NCBI GenBank assembly: GCA_029937205.1
Contig: JAPYQV010000147.1
Location: forward strand, 1-6,923
Reading direction: 5' to 3'
Origin: Alphaproteobacteria bacterium
Lineage (GTDB): Bacteria > Pseudomonadota > Alphaproteobacteria > UBA828
DNA length: 6,923 nt
In this document: positions 1 through 6,284 of the stretch, in pieces
How positions within the stretch are numbered: the stretch's first letter is position 1
Layout of the letters: every line of letters starts with the position of its first letter
Notes under the pieces: model-generated
Database searches by the model: none
The model's input: the letters and a program-made list of their open reading frames with translations, nothing else
Told to the model about the DNA's origin: nothing
Position numbers and translations under genes: made by a program

Positions 1-218
1 CGCATGACCTGTCCGATGGCGACCGGCTCGGAGTAATTGGCCGCCGCATTGACCCAGCCGCGCATTGCCGGATCGACCGAGAGAAAGCGGTTGCGGACCA
101 GAAATTCGCCGTCGCCGGCCTCAGGTCTCGCCACTTCCTGCACTTCGAAATGCCGTGCCTCGGGAATGCCTGTGGGCCGTTCCGCAAGCACCACCTGCCT
201 GCTGCGATTATCCGTCAT
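1..218 (-). CDS. NADP-dependent oxidoreductase, MDR superfamily (N-terminal part, runs off the left edge)
   Basis: Reading leftward from an ATG at 218, an open frame of 72 codons reaches the window edge without a stop. The peptide begins MTDNRSRQVVLAERPTGIPE and contains FLVRNRFLSVDPAMRGW near residues 39-53. That LSVDPAMRGW signature is typical of the N-terminal GroES-like domain of the CurA/YncB/leukotriene-B4-dehydrogenase-like medium-chain reductases, which reduce activated C=C bonds of enones or alkenals with NADPH in the cytoplasm. The Rossmann domain lies outside the window, so substrate and exact subfamily cannot be judged. The start is supported by a Shine-Dalgarno AGGGGAT (complement of 224-230) five bases upstream. 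The gene is divergent from the TPR gene at 320, with 101 bp between the two starts. Confidence 0.85.
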   Translation of the reverse strand, partial: MTDNRSRQVVLAERPTGIPEARHFEVQEVARPEAGDGEFLVRNRFLSVDPAMRGWVNAAANYSEPVAIGQVM

Positions 219-319
219 CGCCGATCCCCTGTTCCCAAAAGAGCCATATTGATCCTTGCGGCGCGATCCGCCAAGCTTGCGCCGACAGAATAAACTGACG
301 CTAACGAGGAAGGTGCGGC

Positions 320-1639
320 ATGACTGTGGATCGGCGGGGCGTTCCCGTTTCCGGCGGGGACGGCAAGAGCCAGGACGGCTACGAGCGCGCATTGGCGGCG
401 TTCAATATTTATCGCGGCGACCCGATAGCGCTGATCGATGAAGTGCTCGGTGAAGCGCCCGATTTCGTCATGGGGCATATCTTCCGCGCCTATATGTGTG
501 CCGGCCTGTGGGAACGCAGCGCCGTGGCCGAGATCAAGGCCGGGCTGAAGCGTTTGAAGGCCTTGGCGCCGCTTGCCAACGAGCGCGAGCGCGCTCATAT
601 GGGCGCCCTGGCCGATTGGGCGGCGGGCGACTGGCTGGGAATGCGCATGCGATTGGGGCGTATCCTGGTTGAGCATCCGCGCGACCTGCTGGCATTGCAA
701 TTCTGCCACCTCGCCGATTTTTTCAACGGCGACCGCGATAATCTGCGCGACCGTATCGCCCGCGCCCTGCCGGCCTGGGCACCTGAGGATGAAAGCTATG
801 GGTTGCTTCTCGGCATGCATGCCTTCGGTCTGGAGGAATGCGGCGACTATGGCCGCGCCGAAGTGGCCGGGCGGCGCGCGCTCGAACTCGAGCCTGATGA
901 TTGCTGGGCGCGCCATGCGGTTGCCCATGTGATGGAGATGGCGGGGCGCCAGGAGGAAGGCATTTTCTTTATGCAGGGAAGCGCTTCCCATTGGGCGCAG
1001 GACGACAATGTCTTTTCGTTTCACAATTGGTGGCACACCGCGCTCTTTCATCTCGACCAGGGAGATGTGCAGGGCGCGCTGGAACTTTACGATCAATCCC
1101 TTCGCCCCGGCGCGGATGCGGTGCAGCTCGGCCTGCTCGATGCGTCGGCGCTGCTGTGGCGCCTTCATCTTCAGGGCGAGGATGTCGGATCACGCTGGCA
1201 GGCGCCGGCCGATCATTATGAGAACAGTGACGAAGCCGGGTTTTACGCCTTCAACGATATGCATGCCATGTTGGCATTGGTCGCGAGCGGGCGGGAGGCG
1301 GCGGCGGCGCGCCTCAGCGCCGTTGAACAGGCGGCAAAAGGCAAGAAAACCAACGCCGCCATGGAGCGCGAGGCCGGTCTGCCGGTGGTGCGCGCCATCG
1401 CCGCGTTCGGACGCGGAGACTATGGCGCGTGCGTCGATCTCCTGCTGCCGGTGCGCTACCGCGCGCATATCTTCGGCGGCAGCCATGCCCAACGCGATGT
1501 CCTGCACCGCACCCTGATCGAGGCGGCACTTCGCGGCGGCGACAAGGCAATGGCCACGGCGCTCAGCCATGAGCGCCTGGCGCTCAAGCCCGAGTGCCCG
1601 TTCAGCCGCGCCCTTGGCGCCCGCGCCGAGGCCCTTTAG
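320..1639 (+). CDS. TTC38-like tetratricopeptide-repeat protein
   Basis: This 439-residue soluble protein has no signal peptide or membrane segment. It is built of alpha-helical repeat-like units throughout, for example the TPR-type stretch GDYGRAEVAGRRALELEPDD at residues 175-194. The most telling features are WARHAVAHVMEM (196-207), HNWWH with following ALFHLDQGD (235-249) and FNDMHAMLAL (311-320). These match the conserved core of the tetratricopeptide repeat protein 38 (TTC38) family, found in animals and many proteobacteria, and the length fits. The biochemical role of the family is not established. The repeated His and Trp residues in the core could suggest a ligand or metal site, but that is inference. 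The ATG at 320 is preceded by GAGGAAGG (about 308-315). No partner gene is obvious: the oxidoreductase is divergent and the downstream methyltransferase begins 73 bp later. Confidence 0.82.
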   Translation: MTVDRRGVPVSGGDGKSQDGYERALAAFNIYRGDPIALIDEVLGEAPDFVMGHIFRAYMCAGLWERSAVAEIKAGLKRLKALAPLANERERAHMGALADWAAGDWLGMRMRLGRILVEHPRDLLALQFCHLADFFNGDRDNLRDRIARALPAWAPEDESYGLLLGMHAFGLEECGDYGRAEVAGRRALELEPDDCWARHAVAHVMEMAGRQEEGIFFMQGSASHWAQDDNVFSFHNWWHTALFHLDQGDVQGALELYDQSLRPGADAVQLGLLDASALLWRLHLQGEDVGSRWQAPADHYENSDEAGFYAFNDMHAMLALVASGREAAAARLSAVEQAAKGKKTNAAMEREAGLPVVRAIAAFGRGDYGACVDLLLPVRYRAHIFGGSHAQRDVLHRTLIEAALRGGDKAMATALSHERLALKPECPFSRALGARAEAL

Positions 1640-1671
1640 GGAAGGCGTGTTTACGATTTGCTAACATAGGT

Positions 1672-1700
1672 TTGTCAAAGTACCCGCCGAAAATTATTTA
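1672..1700 (+). promoter_or_regulatory. Possible sigma70-type promoter for the FkbM gene
   Basis: TTGTCA (1672-1677) matches the -35 consensus at five of six positions. It is followed after 17 bases by TATTTA (1695-1700), a weaker -10 (three of six), in a locally AT-rich stretch between two GC-rich genes. Transcription from it would start about 5-8 bases before the ATG at 1713, giving a nearly leaderless mRNA, which agrees with the lack of a Shine-Dalgarno sequence there. The call rests on pattern only. Confidence 0.25.
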
Positions 1701-1712
1701 TATCGCAATCGG

Positions 1713-2471
1713 ATGGGCCTGCAGACCATGCAAAACAACGCGGTATTGGCCGGCGAGCAGTACATGCGCGTTAAGCGCTGCCGCCACGGGCTAATGCTCT
1801 ACAACAGCAGCGACATATATATCGGCCGCTCGCTCGATCTCTACGGTGAATATTCGCACGGCGAGGCGGATGTCTTTGAGCGCCTGCTGCGCCCCGGCAT
1901 GATTGCCGTCGATGTCGGCGCCAACATCGGCTGCCAAACGCTGTTGATGGCGCGCCTTGTCGGCGCGGAAGGGGCGGTCATCGCCTTTGAGCCGCAACGC
2001 GTGGTCTATCAAAACCTCTGCGCCAACATCTCGCTCAATGCGCTCACCAACGTCTACGCGATCAATTCCGCTGTCGGCGCCTTGGCCGGATCGGCGGCGA
2101 TTGCCGAGATCGATTACGCGGCGCGCGGCAATTTCGGCGGCGTGAGCCTGAGCGACACGGCGAATGGCGAGCGAGTGCAAGTCGCCGTCATAGATGCCCT
2201 GCCGCTCGAAAACTGCCATCTGATCAAGATCGATGTCGAAGGCATGGAGCACGACGTGCTGCTCGGCGCCGTAGAGACCATCGCCCAGCACCGCCCGGCG
2301 CTCTATATCGAGAATGACCGCCAGGACAAATCGCCCGAGCTCATCGCCCACCTGCTCGCCGCGGGCTACCGCCCGTTCTGGCACCGCCCACCGCTCTACA
2401 ACCCGGACAATTTTTTCGCCAACAGCGAAAACGCCTTCGCCGAACTGATCTCGGCAGGGCTGCCGCGATGA
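1713..2471 (+). CDS. FkbM-family S-adenosylmethionine-dependent methyltransferase
   Basis: This 252-residue protein has a class I methyltransferase fold. The AdoMet-binding glycine motif AVDVGANIG is at residues 65-73, the acidic end of strand beta-2 (AFEP) at 91-94, and the family-typical IKIDVEGMEHDVLLGA at 171-186, followed by YIEND at 198-202. The IDVEGxE block is diagnostic of FkbM-type enzymes, which mostly O-methylate sugars or polyketides; the acceptor here cannot be predicted. The C-terminus (PDNFFANSENAFAELIS...) resembles proteobacterial FkbM proteins but ends slightly early, and the last 131 bases overlap the convergent sensor frame. The start is uncertain: neither the ATG at 1713 nor the one at 1728 has a clear ribosome-binding site. 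1713 is kept because it fits a leaderless transcript. The shattered glycosyltransferase at 5288 could once have been functionally related, but it is 2.8 kb away. Confidence 0.88.
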   Translation: MGLQTMQNNAVLAGEQYMRVKRCRHGLMLYNSSDIYIGRSLDLYGEYSHGEADVFERLLRPGMIAVDVGANIGCQTLLMARLVGAEGAVIAFEPQRVVYQNLCANISLNALTNVYAINSAVGALAGSAAIAEIDYAARGNFGGVSLSDTANGERVQVAVIDALPLENCHLIKIDVEGMEHDVLLGAVETIAQHRPALYIENDRQDKSPELIAHLLAAGYRPFWHRPPLYNPDNFFANSENAFAELISAGLPR

Positions 2472-3174
2472 GAGCGCCGATGCGGTAGACGCCGAGGCCA
2501 AAGCCGATCAAATTCTCGCGCAGATGCTCTGTTGAATCACCGCGATAGACCGGGACAAACACCAGGAAGCCGTACTGATTTTCTTTTTCCTGAACCAACG
2601 TAATGCGCGAGGACGCGACCAGTTCACCGCTCGCGCCGGCGCTCTCCAGTGCCGCGAGACGCACCGCGTTTGATCCGAGGTCAAACCCGATGGCGACCTC
2701 GTTGCCGCTGACGGGCTCGACGAAAAACACCGGATAATACGCCGCACGCGTGGCGGCGGGTGCCATCACGCCCTGGTCCCGGCGTTCTGTTATGTGGAAC
2801 TCCAGCAAACCGTCGGCGCGCGCCGCGCGCTCAACTTCCGCCCGCCTTTCATGCGGCACACGGGGAATCCATTCCAATGCCTGAACCGCGCTGCCGGGCT
2901 CGAGCGAGTGCACGAAGGCACGGAACTCGCCCCGCGTGACGTTCTCTGAAACCGTGAAGAGACCGCGCAGGGAATGCAGGAGGGCCAGCGTCGCGGTAAT
3001 CTCGGCGTGGATCGCGTCCGTCTGGTCATGCGCCAAACGGGCAAAATCAGCCCGCCTCTGATCCGCCTCCAGTTCGCTGAGATGAAAAAACGCCAACACC
3101 GATATAATGGCCGCGATGCAGGCCGCCGCCAGAAGCGGAGCAACAGGCTTGATCGCTGAAAGGCCAATTCTCAT
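2341..3174 (-). CDS. CHASE-domain membrane sensor, truncated after the sensory domain (probable remnant)
   Basis: The frame starts at the ATG at 3174 and encodes 277 residues. Residues about 10-31 form a hydrophobic membrane helix. Residues about 60-240 match the extracytoplasmic CHASE domain: GLFTVSENVTRGEFRAF (71-87), QALEWIPRVPHERRAEVE (98-115), YYPVFFVEPVSGNEVAIGFD (146-165) and LVQEKENQYGFLVFVPVYRG (193-212). CHASE domains sense small ligands and normally precede a second membrane helix and a cytoplasmic histidine kinase, diguanylate cyclase or phosphodiesterase. Here recognisable sequence ends at RIGALIAAAL (residue 240, about 2455). The remaining 37 residues are an Arg/Gly-rich tail read antisense through the end of the FkbM gene. 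The second helix and output domain are missing, so signalling is unlikely. It lies 85 bp downstream of the nucleosidase gene on the same strand. The ribosome-binding site is weak (AGGCG about nine bases upstream). Confidence 0.72.
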   Translation of the reverse strand: MRIGLSAIKPVAPLLAAACIAAIISVLAFFHLSELEADQRRADFARLAHDQTDAIHAEITATLALLHSLRGLFTVSENVTRGEFRAFVHSLEPGSAVQALEWIPRVPHERRAEVERAARADGLLEFHITERRDQGVMAPAATRAAYYPVFFVEPVSGNEVAIGFDLGSNAVRLAALESAGASGELVASSRITLVQEKENQYGFLVFVPVYRGDSTEHLRENLIGFGLGVYRIGALIAAALPRSVRRRRFRCWRKNCPGCRAVGGARTGGSPRRAGGR

Positions 3175-3200
3175 AGGCGGCGCCTGGGCGCAAAAATTCG

Positions 3201-3269
3201 CTCTGTTTAGGTAGCAGAGTTAATAACGTTAACATATGTAAATTTATAATCAGTAAAGTTTAATTACTG
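3201..3269. other. AT-rich spacer with short inverted repeats between the nucleosidase and the CHASE gene
   Basis: This stretch is much richer in A/T than its surroundings. It contains GTTAA-N5-TTAAC (3219-3233), the palindrome ACATATGT (3232-3239) and CAGTAA-N7-TTACTG (3251-3256 / 3264-3269), the last straddling the stop codon of the nucleosidase gene. The 3251-3269 stem is short and poor in GC, so it is at best a weak terminator for the minus-strand transcript. The stretch could also hold the promoter of the CHASE gene, but no convincing -35/-10 pair was found. Confidence 0.3.
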
Positions 3270-4018
3270 GTCCCGCCGATCTTCTCTTGGATGCGGGAAG
3301 GGGCGATGAGAGCCTCGCCGATCACCGGGATCAGATGTTCCATCAGGCGGAAGCTGTGCCGGCAGACTTTGTCGAGATTGTCGCGGTAATTGTCAGCTGC
3401 GCTTTCGTCGGCGGTGTCGGAGAGGCCGCGGATGACGACGAAGGGCAGGCCGTTGAGCTGGCAGGTGTAGCCGACGGCGGCACCCTCCATTTCGGTGGCG
3501 AGCGCGCCGAATTCGCGCTGCAGCCAACGCAGGGTATCGGTATCCTCGATGAATTTATCGCCCGAGACGACGGTACCGATCATCAGATTGGGGGCGCCGG
3601 TCTCGCCCTCGAACACCGCGTCGAAGGATTCCGAGACATGGTGCACCATATCGGCGTCCGACTGGATCATGCGGTCGCGGTCCGGCAGCTCGCCGTGGCG
3701 CCGGCCGAAGGCGGTGAGGTCGATATCGAACTGGATGAGATGGCTGGCGGCGACGAGATCGCCAACCCGCATATTGGGCAGCAGCCCGCCGGCGACGCCG
3801 CTGAAGATCAGGCCCCGCGGTTTATAGAGGTCGACCAGAATCTGGGTGCAGATGGTGGCATTGACCTTGCCGATGCCGCTTTGCGCCAGGGCAATCTGGG
3901 TGCCTTTGAAACTGCCGCGGAACACCGGAATGCCGGCATGCACGGCCTCCGATTCGACCTGCATTTCGTCGCGCAGCAGTGCGACTTCCTCTTCCATGGC
4001 GCCTAAGATCGCGAGCAT
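3260..4018 (-). CDS. mtnN: 5'-methylthioadenosine/S-adenosylhomocysteine nucleosidase
   Basis: This 252-residue cytoplasmic enzyme is close to the family length (E. coli 232) with a C-terminal extension of about 20 residues. It hydrolyses the glycosidic bond of 5'-methylthioadenosine and S-adenosylhomocysteine, releasing adenine plus methylthioribose or S-ribosylhomocysteine. This removes inhibitors of methyltransferases and feeds methionine salvage. Family signatures are all present: GAMEEEV at 6-12 (E11 corresponds to catalytic E12 of E. coli), FSGVAGG (72-78), VSGDKFI (151-157), ATEMEGAA (174-181, with E178 equivalent to E. coli E174) and RGLSDTAD (197-204, D201 equivalent to the general acid D197). 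The start at 4018 has AGAGG (complement of 4030-4034) eleven bases upstream. It is divergent from the peptidase gene across 127 bp. It could serve recycling of S-adenosylhomocysteine from methyltransferases in general, not specifically the nearby FkbM enzyme. Confidence 0.95.
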   Translation of the reverse strand: MLAILGAMEEEVALLRDEMQVESEAVHAGIPVFRGSFKGTQIALAQSGIGKVNATICTQILVDLYKPRGLIFSGVAGGLLPNMRVGDLVAASHLIQFDIDLTAFGRRHGELPDRDRMIQSDADMVHHVSESFDAVFEGETGAPNLMIGTVVSGDKFIEDTDTLRWLQREFGALATEMEGAAVGYTCQLNGLPFVVIRGLSDTADESAADNYRDNLDKVCRHSFRLMEHLIPVIGEALIAPSRIQEKIGGTSN

Positions 4019-4083
4019 TGAAAGAATATCCTCTGTCCGGTGGCCGTGCCCGGTATTTCGCTCTTTGCGCTTCGTGTCTAAAA

Positions 4084-4112
4084 GAATATGCCTGAACGGT
4101 TAACAATTCAAA
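4084..4112 (-). promoter_or_regulatory. Probable mtnN promoter
   Basis: On the minus strand TTGAAT (complement of 4107-4112) and TATTCT (complement of 4084-4089) are separated by exactly 17 bases. Each box matches the sigma70 consensus at four of six positions. It lies 66-94 bases upstream of the nucleosidase ATG. The -35 box overlaps the palindrome at 4104-4117, an arrangement that would suit a repressor site. Confidence 0.35.
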
Positions 4113-4117
4113 TTGTC
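4104..4117. promoter_or_regulatory. Perfect palindrome, candidate operator in the divergent mtnN/peptidase spacer
   Basis: ACAATT-CA-AATTGT is a perfect inverted repeat with six-base arms and a two-base centre. It sits 28 bases upstream of the peptidase start and overlaps the putative -35 of mtnN, so one dimeric regulator could act on both genes. No specific regulator family is recognised. A 14-bp AT-rich palindrome can occur by chance. Confidence 0.3.
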
Positions 4118-4145
4118 GGAATGATGCTGAACGAGGGAGATAGGA

Positions 4146-5291
4146 ATGGATGCGAAACTAAATCAACCTAACGGGCGCCCCCGCGCCCGCGGCCTCGGCC
4201 TGCCTTTTGCCGCCAATTGCGGCGCCAACAACGCACTCACCGATGTGCCCGGCGTTGAGGTCGGCTACACCACACTGATCGATGGGGAAGGCAATCTTGT
4301 GGTCGGTGCGGGGCCGGTCAGGACCGGGGTGACCGCCATTCTGCCGCGCGGCCATACGCACGAATTGCCGCCGGTCTGGGCGGCGATGTTCTCGCTCAAC
4401 GGCAACGGCGAGATGACTGGCGCCCACTGGATCAACGAGGCGGGCTATTTCACCGGCCCGATCTGCATCTCCAATACCCATGCGATTGGCGCGGTGCACG
4501 AAGCGAGCACGCGCTGGATGCTGAAACAGTATGGCGCCGCCTTTGGCGAATATGCCTGGGCGCTGCCGGTGGTGGCCGAGACCTGCGATGCGTATCTCAA
4601 TGACATGAACGGCTTTCATGTGCGCGCGGCGCATGTCATGGCGGCGCTCGATGGCGCCACGGGTGGGCCGCTGATGGAAGGCAATGTCGGCGGCGGCACC
4701 GGCATGATCTGCTATGAATTCAAGGGCGGTACCGGCACCTCATCACGCCAAGTTGAGGTGGCGGGTGGCGCCTATACGGTGGGCGCCCTGGTGCAGGCCA
4801 ATCACGGCATGCGCGACTGGTTGCGCGTTTGCGGCGCGCCGGTCGGTGCGCACCTGACCGACAATCTCCTGTGGTCGGCCGAGCAGGGCTCGATCATCGC
4901 GATTGTCGCCACCGACGTGCCACTGCTGCCGATCCAGTTACAGCGCTTGGCGCGGCGGATTTCGATCGGTATCGGTCGCGCCGGGACGCCGTCGGGCAAT
5001 AATTCCGGCGATATTTTCCTCGCCTTCTCCACCGCCAATGCGACGCCGGAAGCACAGAGCGGGATCGGCGGGACGAGCGGTCTGCAACATCTCGATTACG
5101 TGTCGCACGAGGCCCTCGACCCGGTCTTTACGGCGGTGGTGGAAAGCGTCGATGAGGCGGTGATCAACGCTCTGGTCGCGGCCGAAGACATGACCGGGCG
5201 CGACGGTCATTGCGTGAGTGCTATAGATCACACCCGGCTGCAGGAAGTGATGGCGCGCTATGGCAGAGCCGGGGAAGGATCGCCACGTTGA
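4146..5291 (+). CDS. P1-family (S58/DmpA-like) self-processing aminopeptidase or amidase
   Basis: This 381-residue protein belongs to the DmpA/BapA family of N-terminal-nucleophile hydrolases, which cleave themselves into alpha and beta chains and then release N-terminal amino acids, D-amino acid amides/esters or beta-peptides. Family blocks run in order: LTDVPGVEVGYTTL (31-44), NGNGEMTGAHWI (85-96), GPICISNTHAIGAVHEAS (104-121), GNVGGGTGM (179-187), GGAYTVGALVQANHG (207-221), GSIIAIVATDVPLLPIQLQR (248-267) and NNSGDIFLAFST (285-296). The G248-S249 pair corresponds to the autocleavage site of Ochrobactrum DmpA (Gly249-Ser250), making S249 the nucleophile. N219 and S287 fall where the other active-site residues are expected. 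There is no signal peptide, so it is cytoplasmic. A purine-rich GAGGGAGATAGGA lies directly before the ATG. Its stop overlaps the start of the broken glycosyltransferase gene. Substrate is unknown. Confidence 0.93.
   Translation: MDAKLNQPNGRPRARGLGLPFAANCGANNALTDVPGVEVGYTTLIDGEGNLVVGAGPVRTGVTAILPRGHTHELPPVWAAMFSLNGNGEMTGAHWINEAGYFTGPICISNTHAIGAVHEASTRWMLKQYGAAFGEYAWALPVVAETCDAYLNDMNGFHVRAAHVMAALDGATGGPLMEGNVGGGTGMICYEFKGGTGTSSRQVEVAGGAYTVGALVQANHGMRDWLRVCGAPVGAHLTDNLLWSAEQGSIIAIVATDVPLLPIQLQRLARRISIGIGRAGTPSGNNSGDIFLAFSTANATPEAQSGIGGTSGLQHLDYVSHEALDPVFTAVVESVDEAVINALVAAEDMTGRDGHCVSAIDHTRLQEVMARYGRAGEGSPR
5273..5290 (+). promoter_or_regulatory. Ribosome-binding site and TTG start of the ancestral glycosyltransferase gene
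   Basis: GGAAGG (5273-5278) lies nine bases before a TTG at 5288-5290, and TTGA overlaps the TGA stop of the peptidase (5289-5291). The frame from TTG immediately gives TGKVLVYSDSHSFYGVG, a typical GT4 N-terminus, so this start is preferred to upstream in-frame codons that lie inside the peptidase gene. The overlap implies translational coupling before the gene decayed. Confidence 0.55.
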
Positions 5292-5882
5292 CCGGCAAGG
5301 TTCTTGTTTATTCGGACAGTCACAGCTTTTACGGCGTCGGTATCAACATGGCGGTGCTGCTCGAGAGGCTGTGCGCGGCAGGCCATGAAGTTTTCTGTGC
5401 GCAGCGACATGAGCAGACTGAGACGCAGCGCCGCCTCGCCGATTTGGGCGTTTAATACATATGGTTCGAGAAAAATCCGGATGAGGATTTCAGTGCGTTC
5501 GCCAATGACCGCGGCACGTCGGAGCGCATCTATGGGCAGGTTCGGCCCGACATTATTTTTTCATGAACGGCCATCCGCTCGGCACGTTCGCCGCCATCGA
5601 TGCGGCGCTGGCGGCCGGGCTGCCATATGTGATCCGCGAAGGTGTCGTGGCGCCGCATTTTCTCCCCGAAGATGAGGCGCAACGCAGCGTTCTCAAAGCG
5701 CACTATCTCGGTGCGCGCGCGGTGATGACCAATTGCGGCGAGAATTTGCAGTATTTGAGGCGCTTCCTGGGCGTTTCCGAGGATTTCGGCCATTCGATCC
5801 GGAATGGCGCAGAGGATATATATTTCCGGCCACGCGATGCGGCTTCTCGGCGCGATTGCCGCGCCGCGCTCGGCATTGTGCC
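5288..5882 (+). pseudogene. Glycosyltransferase family 4, N-terminal half (nonsense codon and frameshift)
   Basis: From TTG 5288 the peptide TGKVLVYSDSHSFYGVGINM begins a Rossmann-type donor/acceptor domain with ERLCAAGHEVFCA after it. It hits TAA at 5453-5455, yet the same frame continues sensibly beyond (YIWFEKNPDEDFSAFANDRG) to a TGA at 5564. One base more in the six-T run at 5556-5561 would join DIIF to FMNGHPLGTFAAIDAALAAG in the next frame. From 5563 that frame continues through LPYVIREGVVAPHF, VLKAHYLGARAVMTNCGENL and IRNGAEDIYFRPRDA to RRDCRAALGIVP, the usual linker into the C-terminal domain of GT4 enzymes. At about 5882 the homology stops because the following block is inverted. GT4 enzymes transfer sugars from nucleotide donors to glycans or lipids; this copy cannot give a full product as it stands. 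It directly follows the peptidase gene. Confidence 0.75.
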
Positions 5883-6004
5883 CAGGCGAATTTCAACCTG
5901 GCGCCGACCGGCCGGTCTCGCAGAATTTGAATAGCACCCAATTGATATTGGTAACCCTTCGCCGATTCGAGCACCGCCGCAGTCACACAAAGAATTTCGT
6001 CCTC
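5879..6004 (-). pseudogene. Inverted block of the same glycosyltransferase (start of C-terminal domain)
   Basis: On the minus strand, codons from 6004 read EDEILCVTAAVLESAKG and then YQYQLGAIQILRDRPVGARL followed by KFAWA. This is the first beta-alpha-beta unit of the GT4 C-terminal domain, with its conserved KG and the following AI..LRDR helix. It is the segment expected directly after RAALGIVP of the forward N-terminal half, but lies in reverse orientation. The two ends carry GTGCC (5878-5882) and GGCAC (6005-6009), a five-base inverted match. A longer minus-strand frame runs through here, but only this block looks like real protein. Confidence 0.6.
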
Positions 6005-6142
6005 GGCACGTGTTGGAAGCCATGGCCAAGGGCGTGCCGGTGATCGCGACGGATGTCGGCGGTATTTCAGAAGCGCTCGGTGACTGCGGCCTGTTGCTGC
6101 CGCGCCATCAGGATTTCGACCAATTGTCTCAGGCCCTGGGCT
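6003..6142 (+). pseudogene. Glycosyltransferase family 4 block: second half of EX7E motif and donor-site region
   Basis: The forward frame (P)RHVLEAMAKGVPVIATDVGG, then ISEALGDCGLLLPRHQDFDQLSQAL, is the highly conserved end of the nucleotide-sugar-binding site of GT4 enzymes. LEAMA holds the second glutamate of the EX7E motif. In normal enzymes this block follows SEGLP, but here it precedes it, and the peptide before it (HKEFRPR) is the antisense of the inverted block. GTG at 6010 could act as a start, but the resulting protein would have its parts in the wrong order. Confidence 0.7.
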
Positions 6143-6284
6143 CGCAGCGCGAGTTTCTGCAAGACGCCATTGCCAAATTCGACCTTGAAACGTGCGTCTC
6201 TCTCTTGGGCCAGTTGGAGAACGTCGCGCGCCTTTTTGACGGTGCCAATATCTTCGTGTTTCCATCGGAAAGCGAGGGCTTGCC
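6143..6284 (+). pseudogene. Glycosyltransferase family 4 block: first half of EX7E motif, displaced downstream
   Basis: Still in the same frame as the previous block, GSQREFLQDAIAKFDLETCV, then SLLGQLENVARLFDGANIFVFPSESEGLP, is the GT4 stretch that normally lies just before LEAMA. The L-x3-I-x-K-F-x-L-x3-V-x-L-L-G pattern and ANIFVFPSESEG are typical. Joining SEGLP to RHVLEAMA restores E-GLPRHVL-E, exactly seven residues between the two glutamates. The order of the two blocks is therefore swapped relative to the family. Homology ends at 6284, where the sequence passes into an FCD-like fragment in another frame. Confidence 0.7.

Noticed and set aside
215..1168. Long minus-strand open frame opposite the TPR gene
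   Set aside because: It is antisense to a well-supported gene, lacks recognisable motifs and is a GC-rich third-position shadow. The real minus-strand gene here starts at 218 in another frame.
1791..2501. Long minus-strand open frame opposite the FkbM gene
   Set aside because: No family motif; it is explained by the codon bias of the plus-strand gene.
3219..3233. CtrA-type site (TTAA-N7-TTAAC)
   Set aside because: The spacing is five bases, not seven, and the AT-rich context makes chance TTAA pairs likely.
3251..3269. Rho-independent terminator of mtnN
   Set aside because: The stem is six bases with little GC and no proper T-run follows on the minus strand; kept only as an inverted repeat in the spacer entry.
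3287..4006. Plus-strand open frame of 239 codons opposite mtnN
   Set aside because: The minus strand carries all catalytic motifs of the nucleosidase; the plus-strand peptide resembles nothing known.
6003..6284. Two tandem glycosyltransferase genes, end of one followed by start of the next
   Set aside because: There is no second N-terminal domain, the blocks are complementary with no overlap, and joining them restores EX7E exactly, so one gene fits better.
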